Positions 1 to 6,293 are shown, counted from the stretch's first letter. The stretch: DNA of 14,676 nucleotides from CAYMJK01 sp043101635 (GCA_043101635.1 JBICIE010000029.1:1-14676), one strand, 5' to 3'. Numbers and translations: made by a program. Notes: generated from the sequence alone by a model not told the origin.

Positions 1-55
1 CGATCAACCCGACCAGACGCGCCCGGTCACCCGCCTGTCGTTCCATGACATTCAT
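1..55 (-). CDS. 5' end of an unidentified gene leaving the window on the left (partial)
   Basis: On the minus strand an ATG at 55-53 opens a frame with no stop to the window edge, reading MNVMERQAGDRARLVGLI (18 codons). A perfect AGGAGG Shine-Dalgarno sequence lies six bases ahead of this ATG, which decides the start over the second in-frame ATG at 46-44. The fragment is too short to show any family, signal peptide or motif, so the function is unknown. It is transcribed away from the small membrane-protein gene at 458, so the region between them holds the promoters of both. Confidence rests almost entirely on the ribosome binding site. Confidence 0.6.
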   Translation of the reverse strand, partial: MNVMERQAGDRARLVGLI

Positions 56-61
56 GCTCGG

Positions 62-67
62 CCTCCT
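62..67 (-). promoter_or_regulatory. Shine-Dalgarno sequence AGGAGG
   Basis: CCTCCT on the plus strand reads AGGAGG on the minus strand, with a six-base gap to the ATG at 55-53. This is the strongest ribosome binding site in the window and the main support for the partial gene at 1-55. Confidence 0.65.
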
Positions 68-276
68 GCCAGTTGCTTCAGTCTGGCACGGATCCGAACA
101 AGCGCCAGCCAGCGCCCGAAAATTTTGTGCGGATGGTATCATTTTCGAGCGTCTGTCCGGTGCGCTGATACACGGTCTTGTTAGTGTAGTGGCAGCACCG
201 GGCGCACGCCCCATCGGCATCGTGACACATAACCCCGCGCCCGATCATCGCCGCACGTGGCTGGCGCCCGCGTGGC

Positions 277-373
277 GTCCGCTCGCCCCTGATGGCGGGA
301 TTGTATTGAAGCCGAAGACTCCGCCATCCCCCCACGAGGGGCAAGCGGCCGCTGTGGCCCAGCCGCCCGATCC
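277..373. repeat. Structured dispersed repeat, copy 1 (97 bp)
   Basis: This segment is nearly identical to 862-950. The differences seen are an 8-base insertion (329-336), two changes in the loop (GTA versus ATG) and one change in the right arm. Its left half folds as a hairpin: GCCCCTGATGGCGG (285-298) pairs with CCGCCATC (321-328) and, after the 8-base bulge, with AGGGGC (337-342), around a 22-base loop. The right half carries a NotI-type palindrome, GCGGCCGC. No transposase and no target-site duplication were seen. It may be a miniature mobile element or a family of structured non-coding repeats. Confidence 0.8.
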
Positions 374-379
374 AAAGAT

Positions 380-394
380 CGCCGCGCAGCGGCG
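380..394. repeat. Stem-loop following repeat copy 1
   Basis: CGCCGC (380-385) and GCGGCG (389-394) form a perfect 6-bp stem with a GCA loop. A different but equally perfect stem sits at the same place after repeat copy 2 (955-974), so the pairing is kept while the sequence has changed. Confidence 0.55.
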
Positions 395-409
395 TAGAAT
401 CGGACGCCG

Positions 410-441
410 CGGCTGATCGGCCGACAAGGCCGCATCAGCCG
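410..441. promoter_or_regulatory. Long inverted repeat ahead of the small membrane-protein gene
   Basis: CGGCTGAT (410-417) pairs with ATCAGCCG (434-441). Inside it CGGCC (418-422) pairs with GGCCG (428-432), leaving one bulged C and a GACAA loop, for 13 bp in total. It ends 16 bases before the ATG at 458, just upstream of the GGAG ribosome binding site, and no T-run follows it. It could be an operator, a 5'-leader structure or a factor-dependent terminator; the sequence does not decide between these. Confidence 0.5.
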
Positions 442-457
442 ACAGCGGAGCGGGCCA

Positions 458-856
458 ATGCAGGGCGCCGAGACCAAGCAGGCGGGTGAGCCAACGAGCG
501 AGAGAGTCGCACGCATACTTAAGAGGGGCGCACGCATACTGGTGCTCGTGATCATCGGCGGCGCGTCCTGGGAAATATTCGCAGTCCAGCTTGTTGGGGG
601 AGAGTGCTACTGGCCACGTGTTGCCATCATCGGAGCGCTATACGCCATATTCTGGGAGGCGCTCTGGATGTGGCTTGGGCGACGGTCTCCAGCCGCCACC
701 TTCGTTGTCGGCGCTGTCTTTCCTTACGTGACGATGCTGCTGGGCCTCTACGGCATCTGGACGATATTCGTCGCTGTCCTTTTCTACTACTGGTTGTTTG
801 TGCCGGCGGGACTGATGACGGCATTGGCTGAACTCAAGCTTGCCACCCGGCGGTAG
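458..856 (+). CDS. Small hypothetical integral membrane protein (132 aa)
   Basis: I do not recognise this family. The first ~24 residues are polar and basic, followed by three or four hydrophobic segments at about 25-45, 52-74 and 80-125, the last long enough for two helices and rich in aromatics (VAVLFYYWLF). The C-terminus is basic (KLATRR), which would favour a cytoplasmic tail. GGAG at 447-450 sits seven bases before the ATG and supports this start. Base composition is unlike the neighbours: about 59% GC by hand count over 481-840, against roughly 68% in a sample of the next gene, with more A/T at third positions. The gene is bracketed by the two copies of the structured repeat, which with the low GC suggests a recent arrival or a poorly expressed accessory gene. 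Nothing in the sequence indicates a substrate or partner. Confidence 0.7.
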   Translation: MQGAETKQAGEPTSERVARILKRGARILVLVIIGGASWEIFAVQLVGGECYWPRVAIIGALYAIFWEALWMWLGRRSPAATFVVGAVFPYVTMLLGLYGIWTIFVAVLFYYWLFVPAGLMTALAELKLATRR

Positions 857-861
857 CGGGG

Positions 862-950
862 GTCCGCTCGCCCCTGATGGCGGGATTATGTTGAAGCCGA
901 AGACTCCGCCATCAGAGGCAAGCGGCCGCTGTGGCCCAGCCGCCCGATCC
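862..950. repeat. Structured dispersed repeat, copy 2 (89 bp)
   Basis: This is the second copy of the element at 277-373, in the same orientation, starting five bases after the stop codon of the small membrane-protein gene. Its left half is a hairpin: GCCCCTGATGGCGG (870-883) against CCGCCATCAGAGGC (906-919), 13 of 14 pairs, with a 22-base loop that matches copy 1 except at two positions. It lacks the 8-base bulge of copy 1. The right half, ending CCGCCCGATCC, is identical in both copies. Confidence 0.8.
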
Positions 951-954
951 GGAA

Positions 955-974
955 CATCGCCCGGAAGGGCGATG
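955..974. repeat. Stem-loop following repeat copy 2
   Basis: CATCGCCC (955-962) and GGGCGATG (967-974) form a perfect 8-bp stem with a GGAA tetraloop. It occupies the same place relative to the repeat as the stem at 380-394 but has a different sequence. It may also act as part of a bidirectional terminator between the convergent genes ending at 856 and 1086. Confidence 0.55.
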
Positions 975-985
975 CCACATCCCCC

Positions 986-1021
986 CTCTGCGTCACTCTG
1001 CGCTGCTCTGCGGCCTCTGCG
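986..1021. repeat. Short tandem repeat of CTCTGCG (four copies)
   Basis: CTCTGCG occurs at 986, 996, 1006 and 1015, separated by TCA, CTG and GC, giving a 9-10 base period. On the other strand this reads as CGCAGAG units. From general knowledge, intergenic CGCAGAG-type repeats recur in several bacterial phyla and have no settled function. It lies between convergent genes, where it disturbs no coding sequence. Confidence 0.6.
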
Positions 1022-1067
1022 TTCCTGCCTTCCCTGCCCCTGCCTTTCCCGCCCCGAGCGCCGGTCG

Positions 1068-1091
1068 CACTGACGGCAGAGCCCGTCAGTG
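1068..1091 (-). terminator. Terminator-like hairpin at the end of the oxidoreductase operon
   Basis: CACTGACGG (1068-1076) and CCGTCAGTG (1083-1091) form a perfect 9-bp stem with a 6-base loop. The stem includes the TGA stop codon of the beta-gamma gene (1086-1088). No T-run follows on the minus strand, so it is not a textbook intrinsic terminator, although its position suits 3'-end formation or protection. Confidence 0.45.
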
Positions 1092-2513
1092 GCACGAAAC
1101 CGCCGCCTCGTACGCCTCCGCCCCGCGGGCGAACGCCTGCTCGTTCAGCTCGAACATCGCGCAGTTGTTCTTCAAGGCCTGCCGCAGCGTCAGCATGTAG
1201 CTCTCGACCGGGAACAGGTCGGTCGCCGCCTGCAGCGCGCCGAGGGCGACCACGTTCTTCACCATCCGCTTGCCAAGCTCCTGCGCGATCTCGGTGCACG
1301 GCACGCCGATCGCCCGGATGTCCGGCCCCAGATCCGGCGGCTCGGGGATCACCGAGCTGTCGTAGATGGCCAGGCCGCCGGGGACGACCGTCGGCCCGAA
1401 TTTCTCCAGGCTCGGCGGGTTGAACGCCACCAGAATGTGCGGCGAAGGCGCTGCCGGGGCCAGCACCTCATCGCGGGCGATGTGGACATCGGCGTAGGAA
1501 GTGCCGCCGCGGGATTCGGGGCCGTAGCTGGGGATGTGCGTCGAGTCCCACCCCTCGTGGATCGCCGTCTTGGTCGTGAGCATCGCGATGGTCTGGGCCC
1601 CATCGCCGCCGGCGCCGGCGAACTTGATGGCGATGTCCTTGTCGTCGATGTGTGAAGGGAAGCCGTCGCCGAAGCGGTCGGGCTTCTCGTTGCTTGCGCC
1701 GATGGCGCCGATGACACGGTCTGCATCGAAGCTGGGCGGGCCGAGCGTGAACCACGGCTCGACATCCTCATCCTTCTTCACGCCCAGCGGGAAGACCGGG
1801 AGCATGTTCTCCTTGACCCACTCTTCCGCCTCCTGCGGCGTGAGCTTCAGGTGCGTCGGGCACTCCGAGAGGATCTCGACGAAGGACAGCCCCTTGTTCT
1901 CCGCCTGCAGGCGCAGGGCCTTGGCGATGGCCTTCTTGGTGCGTTCGCGCTGCTTGGCGTCAAACAGCGCGCAGCGCTCGACGTAGACCGGCCCCTCGAT
2001 CTGGGCCACGATCTCGGCCATGCGCAGCGGCTGACCCGTGAGGCGCGGCCGGCCCATCGGCGTGGTCGTGGTCTTCTGGCCGGGCAGGGTCGTCGGGGCC
2101 ATCTGCCCGCCCGTCATGCCGTAGATGGCGTTGTTGACGAAGATGAACGTCATCGGCAGGCCCATCTGGCACGCCTGCATGATCTCGGCGAGCCCGATGG
2201 AGGCGAGGTCGCCATCGCCCTGATAGGAGATGAGGATCGCCTCGGGATTGGCGACTTTGTGGCCGATGGCAACCGCCGGCGCACGACCGTGGGCCGCCTG
2301 CGTGTTGCCGACATCGAGGTAGTAGTACATGAACACCGAGCAGCCGACCGGACTGACGGCGATGGTGCGCTCCTGCAGATCGAGCTTCTCGATGGCCTCG
2401 GCGATGTACTTATGGATCAGCCCATGCCCGCAGCCGGGGCAGTAGTGGGTGGCGTGGCCCTTGAGACCTTCGCCATGGGCGTGGCGCTCGAACTTCTGGT
2501 AAAAGACGCTCAT
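1086..2513 (-). CDS. 2-oxoacid:ferredoxin oxidoreductase, fused beta and gamma subunits
   Basis: This 475-residue protein combines two subunits that are separate in many relatives. Residues ~20-285 are the thiamine-diphosphate-binding beta subunit. CPGCGHG supplies Cys25 and Cys28; with Cys58 (SPVGCS) and Cys218 (LSECPTH) they can hold the catalytic-domain [4Fe-4S] cluster, and GDGD (99-102) with NN (127-128) is the ThDP/Mg site, followed by IYGMTGGQ. Residues ~292-475 are the gamma domain, opening FAGAGGDGAQ and containing SYGPESRGGTSYADVHI. The complex oxidatively decarboxylates a 2-oxoacid to acyl-CoA and reduces ferredoxin in the cytoplasm. Branched-chain (VOR-type) or 2-oxoglutarate substrates are plausible and cannot be separated here. 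The ATG overlaps the TGA of the upstream delta-alpha gene by four bases, and GGAGG at 2520-2524 lies inside that gene's end, implying translational coupling. Confidence 0.93.
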   Translation of the reverse strand: MSVFYQKFERHAHGEGLKGHATHYCPGCGHGLIHKYIAEAIEKLDLQERTIAVSPVGCSVFMYYYLDVGNTQAAHGRAPAVAIGHKVANPEAILISYQGDGDLASIGLAEIMQACQMGLPMTFIFVNNAIYGMTGGQMAPTTLPGQKTTTTPMGRPRLTGQPLRMAEIVAQIEGPVYVERCALFDAKQRERTKKAIAKALRLQAENKGLSFVEILSECPTHLKLTPQEAEEWVKENMLPVFPLGVKKDEDVEPWFTLGPPSFDADRVIGAIGASNEKPDRFGDGFPSHIDDKDIAIKFAGAGGDGAQTIAMLTTKTAIHEGWDSTHIPSYGPESRGGTSYADVHIARDEVLAPAAPSPHILVAFNPPSLEKFGPTVVPGGLAIYDSSVIPEPPDLGPDIRAIGVPCTEIAQELGKRMVKNVVALGALQAATDLFPVESYMLTLRQALKNNCAMFELNEQAFARGAEAYEAAVSCH

Positions 2514-3940
2514 CGCGCGCCTCCAATCTTCGCTGTGGGCTGCGACGCTGCGATCCGGTGGACCGCCTCGACCACCTCGCGCTGCTGCGGCAGCACGCCC
2601 CCGTAGTGGCGCACCCGCTCCAGCGGCGGCAGTTCCGTGACGCCGGCGTGGCTGAGGGCCAGGCGCAGCTCATCTTCGAGCTGACCGGGCCCGGCCTCGA
2701 CCATGATGATGCCGCGAGCCTGCTCCAGCAGTGGCAGCAGGTGATCCACAGGGAAGGGCCAGAGCGTCACCGGGCGGAACAGGCCCGCTTTGACACCTTC
2801 ATCGCGCAGCTCCTGCACTGCGCCCTTGGCCATGCGCGCCGGCGTGTTGGCCGCGACGACCAGCCACTCGGCATCATCGCACTGGAAACAGTCGGCCCGC
2901 TGCTCGTTGGCGGCCATCTCGGCGTACTTGGCCAGCAGATGCTCGTTGTGCTTCTCGAGGTCCGGCTCGATCAGCACGATGGATGTGTTCAGATTGCGCC
3001 GATGCATCTCATCCCCGTAGACGCCCCACGCCGGCAGGCCGGGCTTCACCATGAAGTCGGGCAGCTTGACGCGACCCGTGATCTGGCCCAGGTAGCCGTC
3101 GCTGGCGAGCACCACCGGGTTGCGGTACTTGAACGTCAGGTCGAAGGCGAGGATGGTCAGGTCGAGCATCTCCTGCGGCGTGGAGGGGGCGAGCACGATC
3201 GCGTGCGTGTTGCCGTGCCCCAGGCCGCGGCAGACGAGCTTGATGTCCGCCTGCTCCGGCCCGATGTTGCCCAGCCCCGGCCCACCGCGCATGACATCGA
3301 AGAAGACCCCCGGCAGCTCCGCCCCGATCATGTAGCTGATGCCTTCGAGCATGAGGCTGAAGCCCGGTCCGCTGGTGAAGGTCATGCAGCGCAGGCCGGC
3401 GCCGCCGCAGCCGTACATCATGTTGACGGTCGCGATCTCGCTGACGGCCTGGATGAAGGCGCCATCCAGATCCGGGATCAGCCGGGCCAGCAGTTCGGCG
3501 CCCTCGGTCGAGGGTGTGATCGGGTAGCCGAAGAAGTGCCGGCAGCCGGCCAGCACCGCCCCGATGGCGGATGCGTGGTTGCCCTTGAGGATCATGGGCT
3601 CGACCGGGGGCAGCGCCAGGCGCTGGTCGGGGATCGCGACCGGCTCCGGCGCCGTCGTCACCCGCTCGCCGAAGAGTTGCTCCGGATCGACCAGTTCGTA
3701 GTCGACCTTGTCGGGCGTGGCCATCAGCCCGTAGGGCTCCGGGCACGCCGTCAGGCACAGGCCGCACCCGTTGCACACGCTCAGATCGATGACAACCGGC
3801 GTCTGGCCCGTGGCCGGATCGATCTGCGTGCCCATCTCGATGCAGCCTTTGGGACAGGCCTCGATGCACCTCCCGCAGGCCTTGCAGAACTGCGGAAATA
3901 AGAACGGCTTGGGCTTGCGCTTGTTGTTGTCGCCGGCCAT
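2510..3940 (-). CDS. 2-oxoacid:ferredoxin oxidoreductase, fused ferredoxin-like delta and alpha subunits (VorB-like)
   Basis: The protein has 476 residues from the ATG at 3940. Residues ~15-75 are a two-cluster ferredoxin domain (CKACGRCIEACPKGC, then CNGCGLCLTACP), the delta subunit that passes electrons out. Residues ~95-470 are the alpha subunit: LKGNHASAIGAVLAGCRHFF, the GYPITPSTE substrate-site motif, AELPGVFFDVMRGGPGLGN and LTILAFDLTFKYRNPVVLAS. By recall this wording is closest to VorB (3-methyl-2-oxobutanoate dehydrogenase), so a branched-chain 2-oxoacid is the first guess, with 2-oxoglutarate as the alternative. A GTG 12 bases further upstream could give four more residues, but the ribosome binding site AAAGGTGG (3949-3956) overlaps that GTG and is correctly spaced from the ATG at 3940. 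This is the first gene of a two-gene operon with the beta-gamma gene. Confidence 0.92.
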   Translation of the reverse strand: MAGDNNKRKPKPFLFPQFCKACGRCIEACPKGCIEMGTQIDPATGQTPVVIDLSVCNGCGLCLTACPEPYGLMATPDKVDYELVDPEQLFGERVTTAPEPVAIPDQRLALPPVEPMILKGNHASAIGAVLAGCRHFFGYPITPSTEGAELLARLIPDLDGAFIQAVSEIATVNMMYGCGGAGLRCMTFTSGPGFSLMLEGISYMIGAELPGVFFDVMRGGPGLGNIGPEQADIKLVCRGLGHGNTHAIVLAPSTPQEMLDLTILAFDLTFKYRNPVVLASDGYLGQITGRVKLPDFMVKPGLPAWGVYGDEMHRRNLNTSIVLIEPDLEKHNEHLLAKYAEMAANEQRADCFQCDDAEWLVVAANTPARMAKGAVQELRDEGVKAGLFRPVTLWPFPVDHLLPLLEQARGIIMVEAGPGQLEDELRLALSHAGVTELPPLERVRHYGGVLPQQREVVEAVHRIAASQPTAKIGGAR

Positions 3941-4056
3941 GTCGCCCACCACCTTTGTATGGGCGGCGGGCGCAGATGGCGCCGCGGCGCCCGGGGCCTC
4001 TGTGCCGTTCTCGGACCGAGCCCGAGCGCGGCGCAGCTGGTCGTCAGACTCGTGCC

Positions 4057-4062
4057 ATCATA
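4057..4062 (-). promoter_or_regulatory. Possible -10 box (TATGAT) for the oxidoreductase operon
   Basis: On the minus strand TATGAT matches five of six bases of the TATAAT consensus and lies about 117 bases ahead of the ATG at 3940, in the only non-coding space upstream of the operon (3941-4134). No good -35 box was found at 16-18 bases from it, so the call is weak. Confidence 0.25.
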
Positions 4063-4134
4063 GGCGATCAGGCGCGCAATCGGCCGCGGCCGGACACATC
4101 TTTGCGCGCTGGCGACGCCGGCAAGCGGGCCGGG

Positions 4135-4689
4135 TCACCAGCCCAGGGATTGGGCGTAGGCGGTGTGCTCCTGGCGCGTCCGGAAGTGTACCGAGCCGTC
4201 GGGCAGCAGGTAGTTGCGCCGCATGCGGACGAGGTCGTGATGGAAGTGCTCCTCGCGCATCACCTGCGGCAGAGGTACTCGGCCGGGCTGCCTCGGCAGC
4301 GTGAGGCGATAGCTGAAGCCGTAGTGCGAGGATGCCCAGGTTTCGTCGACCGGGCAGGCCCACGGCGCTTCCAGCCGCTGGGGCTTCCTGAGCAGCGGCG
4401 ACGGCAGCGGCAGGTTGAGCTGATCGGCGAGATACGCCACGACCTCGTCCCCATCACGCTGGTGCGGCGGATTGGAGGGCAGCGGGATCAGCGCGGCGGC
4501 GAAGCCGCGCAGTTGCCCCTGACAGATGGTCACGCGCGCGCTGTCGCGGACTCGCCCGAGCGCCGGCAGCAGAAGACTCGCCAGCACGAAGATGATCCCG
4601 ATCGTCACGAGCAGTTCGATGAGGGTGAACCCCGGCCGGCGCCCGGCGCGGGGGCCGGTGATCCGGCCGAACGGAGGGAAGCTGCGCAT
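4135..4689 (-). CDS. Prepilin-type pseudopilin (type II secretion / type IV pilus-like)
   Basis: This 184-residue protein has a class III signal: a basic leader (MRSF...GRRPG, 20 residues) cut after Gly20, then FTLIELLVTIGIIFVLASLL with Glu25 at +5 of the mature chain and a hydrophobic helix to about residue 44. A prepilin peptidase would process it, and it would sit in the inner membrane or a pseudopilus. The globular part has WACPVDETWASSHYGFSYRL and, near the end, NYLLPDGSVHF, resembling the C-terminal DG box common in the abundant pseudopilin-like proteins of Planctomycetota. ATG 4689 is supported by an AGGAAAGGAA purine tract (4697-4706), about seven bases upstream. No other secretion gene is adjacent, so its machine is encoded elsewhere. 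It is transcribed divergently from the CorA-type gene. Confidence 0.85.
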   Translation of the reverse strand: MRSFPPFGRITGPRAGRRPGFTLIELLVTIGIIFVLASLLLPALGRVRDSARVTICQGQLRGFAAALIPLPSNPPHQRDGDEVVAYLADQLNLPLPSPLLRKPQRLEAPWACPVDETWASSHYGFSYRLTLPRQPGRVPLPQVMREEHFHHDLVRMRRNYLLPDGSVHFRTRQEHTAYAQSLGW

Positions 4690-4985
4690 CGCGTGGTTCC
4701 TTTCCTGCGCATCGTCCTCCCCTTGACATGTGGCTCCTCTTCAGGAGGCGCAGCCGGACTCCGGCGCGCCACCCGATCCAGACCCTCCGCGCGGCGTCGC
4801 GACAACGCCGCTGGCCTCGGCGCCCCGCCAGCGCGGGCCCGGCGGGGCGTCGACTGCTCAGATGCGCCGGCGTGGTCCATCCGGCGCCCGGGCGGTATAT
4901 GGCCAGCGCCGCGGATTGGTTTCACAGCGCCGCTCGCTGGCTGTCGGATCCGCCGCCCCGGGCCCCCGGCGGTTACGCTGGACCC
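4690..4985. other. Divergent intergenic region between the pseudopilin and CorA-type genes
   Basis: This 296-base region should hold promoters for both flanking genes. A plus-strand TTGACA at 4723-4728 is a perfect -35 hexamer but has no -10 box at the right distance. TACGCT at 4974-4979 is the only -10-like hexamer near the CorA-type start. Open frames run through it in several phases, including an 86-codon upstream extension of the CorA-type frame, but that extension is basic, proline-rich and unlike the family. No repeat or RNA gene was seen. Confidence 0.5.
4974..4979 (+). promoter_or_regulatory. Possible -10 box (TACGCT) of a leaderless transcript
   Basis: TACGCT fits the TANNNT pattern and ends six bases before the ATG at 4986, so transcription could begin at or next to the start codon. 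No Shine-Dalgarno sequence and no clear -35 box are present. Confidence 0.3.
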
Positions 4986-5996
4986 ATGGCCGATCCCGCA
5001 GCCTTCGTCCCGTTCGACCCCGAGGGGGGCCTCGTCTTCGCCACGGCGTTGCCCGGAGGCCCAGGCGACTTCGCCGAGCGCCGGCGCAGTTGGGATGCGC
5101 TGGGGTCCTTGCCGGGCGCTGCCCTCTGGGTGCATCTCGACCGCACCCGCCAGCGGGCCCAGGCCTGGCTGCGGACCGAATCCGGTGTCGCCGAGCCGGT
5201 CGTCGACGCCCTGCTGGCCGAGGACACCCGCCCGGTCGCCGTCGCGATCGAGGATGGCCTGCTGGTGATCCTCCGCGGCGTGGACATGAACCCCGGCGCC
5301 GAGCCCGATGAGCTTATCTCGATCCGCATGTGGTTCCAGCCCGGGCGAGCCATCACCCTGCGCCAGTACCGGTTCCAGACGGTGGCCCAGCTTCGGGCGG
5401 CCGCGCAGCGCGGCGAGGCGCCGCGCTCGGTCGGCGAACTGCTTGCGGCGATCGCCGAGGGCCTTTCCGAGCGCATGAACCCGTCGGTCGAGAACCTCGA
5501 GTCGATGCTCGACGAGATCGAGCAGCGGATGCTGGACGGGCCGGATGATGATCCGCAGATGCGGACGCAGCTTGCCAGCATCCGCCGCCAGGCGATCACG
5601 CTCCGGCGCTACCTCGTCCCGCAGCGGGATGCCCTGCTGCACCTGAGCCTGCTGACGTGCCCGCTGCTCACCGAACGCGACCGGGTGGAGCTGCGCGTCT
5701 CGGCGGACCGCGTGGCCCGCGTCGCCGAGGCGCTGGAGGAGCTGCGCGACCGGGCCGCCGTCACCCACGAGGAACTGCGGGCCCGCCACGAGGCCCGGAT
5801 GGGGCGCACGCTCTACCTGCTGACGATCGTGGCCACGATCGCGCTGCCGATGGGGATCATCACCGGGCTGCTCGGTATCAACGTCGGCGGCGTGCCCATG
5901 GCCAACTCGCCGGCGGGCTTCGCGGTGGTGTGCCTGGCGCTGGTTGCGCTCGCGGCGGTGGAACTCGCGCTGTTCCGCGCGCTGCGGTGGATCTGA
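4986..5996 (+). CDS. CorA/ZntB-family divalent cation transporter
   Basis: From ATG 4986 the protein has 336 residues, the usual size for this family. Residues ~1-250 form the cytoplasmic alpha/beta funnel with long charged helices (SVENLESMLDEIEQRMLDG; RVARVAEALEELRDRAAVTH). Two C-terminal membrane helices follow at about 276-296 and 311-332. The pore signature after the first helix reads GLLGINVGGVP in place of the GMN of classical CorA, and matches the ZntB branch, which handles Zn2+ and related ions. Family knowledge predicts a homopentamer in the inner membrane. The frame is open for 86 more codons upstream, but that stretch is low-complexity and dissimilar, so I start at MADPAAF. There is no Shine-Dalgarno sequence. 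Ion specificity cannot be read from the sequence. Confidence 0.88.
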   Translation: MADPAAFVPFDPEGGLVFATALPGGPGDFAERRRSWDALGSLPGAALWVHLDRTRQRAQAWLRTESGVAEPVVDALLAEDTRPVAVAIEDGLLVILRGVDMNPGAEPDELISIRMWFQPGRAITLRQYRFQTVAQLRAAAQRGEAPRSVGELLAAIAEGLSERMNPSVENLESMLDEIEQRMLDGPDDDPQMRTQLASIRRQAITLRRYLVPQRDALLHLSLLTCPLLTERDRVELRVSADRVARVAEALEELRDRAAVTHEELRARHEARMGRTLYLLTIVATIALPMGIITGLLGINVGGVPMANSPAGFAVVCLALVALAAVELALFRALRWI

Positions 5997-6013
5997 CCGG
6001 GCGCGCTGCCGGG

Positions 6014-6055
6014 CCCGGGCCGGCCCCGGGGTTCGTGGCCCTGCCCGGCCCCGGG
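6014..6055 (+). terminator. GC-rich hairpin after the CorA-type gene
   Basis: CCCGGGCCGG (6014-6023) pairs with CCGGCCCCGGG (6045-6055) with one bulged base, starting 18 bases after the stop codon. No T-run follows. In DNA this GC-rich such pairings arise easily, so the terminator role is tentative. Confidence 0.35.
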
Positions 6056-6062
6056 CGCAACT

Positions 6063-6230
6063 GCCGAAGCGCGGGCGCCGGTCCCCGCAGCGCTGCGCGC
6101 AGCGTCCGAAGCGGGGGTTCTGGTCCCTGCAGCGCTGCGCGCAGCGTCCGAAGCGAGGGTTTTGGTCCCCGCAGCGCTGCGCGCAGCCTCCGAAGCGCGG
6201 GTTTTGCTCTTCCAAGCGCTGCGCGCAGAG
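6063..6230. repeat. Four tandem copies of a 42-bp repeat with a palindromic core
   Basis: Units begin at 6063, 6105, 6147 and 6189 with exact 42-base spacing. Each starts (T/G)CCGAAGCG, continues with a variable G/T-rich part such as GGGTTTTGGTCCC, and ends CAGCGCTGCGCGCAG. GCTGCGCGCAGC is a perfect 12-base palindrome in the first three units, and the fourth keeps 11 of its bases. The fourth unit diverges most in its middle (CTCTTCCAA). There are no unique spacers between units, so this is not a CRISPR array. Each core could form a hairpin in RNA or bind a dimeric protein. Confidence 0.85.
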
Positions 6231-6293
6231 CGCTGCGCCCCGCGCGCCCCCGCGCCCCGGCGCTGCCGGGCGCCAGCGCATCGGGCGGCCCGC

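Larger units (their letters stand above)
56..457. other. Intergenic region dense in stem-loops, no credible gene
   Basis: This 402-base stretch separates the divergent genes at 1-55 and 458-856. Open frames crossing it are arginine-, proline- or serine-rich translations without recognisable domains and lack ribosome binding sites, so I treat them as chance. From left to right it holds an AT-richer patch near 120-180, where promoters may lie although no convincing -35/-10 pair was found; the repeat copy at 277-373 with its large hairpin; a second hairpin at 380-394; and a third at 410-441, just ahead of the gene at 458. Confidence 0.6.
5997..6293. other. Repeat-filled region between convergent genes
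   Basis: The CorA-type gene (plus) and the thioredoxin-fold gene (minus) end facing each other across 297 bases. The space holds a very GC-rich hairpin just after the CorA-type stop and then four 42-bp tandem repeats. The last part (6231-6293) is C/G-rich without further clear structure. All frames through the repeats stay open because the unit length is a multiple of three; none shows a domain or ribosome binding site. Confidence 0.6.

Noticed and set aside
45..416. A 123-codon plus-strand open frame at the left end
   Set aside because: It has no ribosome binding site or domain, runs through the structured repeat, and overlaps the start of the better-supported minus-strand gene at 1-55.
2558..3901. 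A 447-codon plus-strand open frame antisense to the delta-alpha gene
   Set aside because: The minus strand encodes clear ferredoxin and alpha-subunit motifs; the plus-strand translation is His/Arg/Gln-rich and matches nothing.
4135..4137. A second TGA readthrough at the end of the pseudopilin gene
   Set aside because: No cysteine-type motif surrounds it, the downstream translation is unrelated low complexity, and the DG box just before it is the normal end of such proteins.
4723..4728. TTGACA as a -35 box for the CorA-type gene
   Set aside because: The hexamer is perfect, but no -10-like sequence follows at 15-19 bases and it is about 260 bases from the start codon.
6063..6230. CRISPR array
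   Set aside because: The 42-bp units are directly adjacent without unique spacers, and no cas gene is present.
4605..6281. A 558-codon minus-strand open frame covering the CorA-type gene and the tandem repeats
   Set aside because: It lies antisense to a well-recognised transporter, is extremely Arg/Gln/Gly-rich and shows no domain. High GC and the 42-bp period keep it open by chance.
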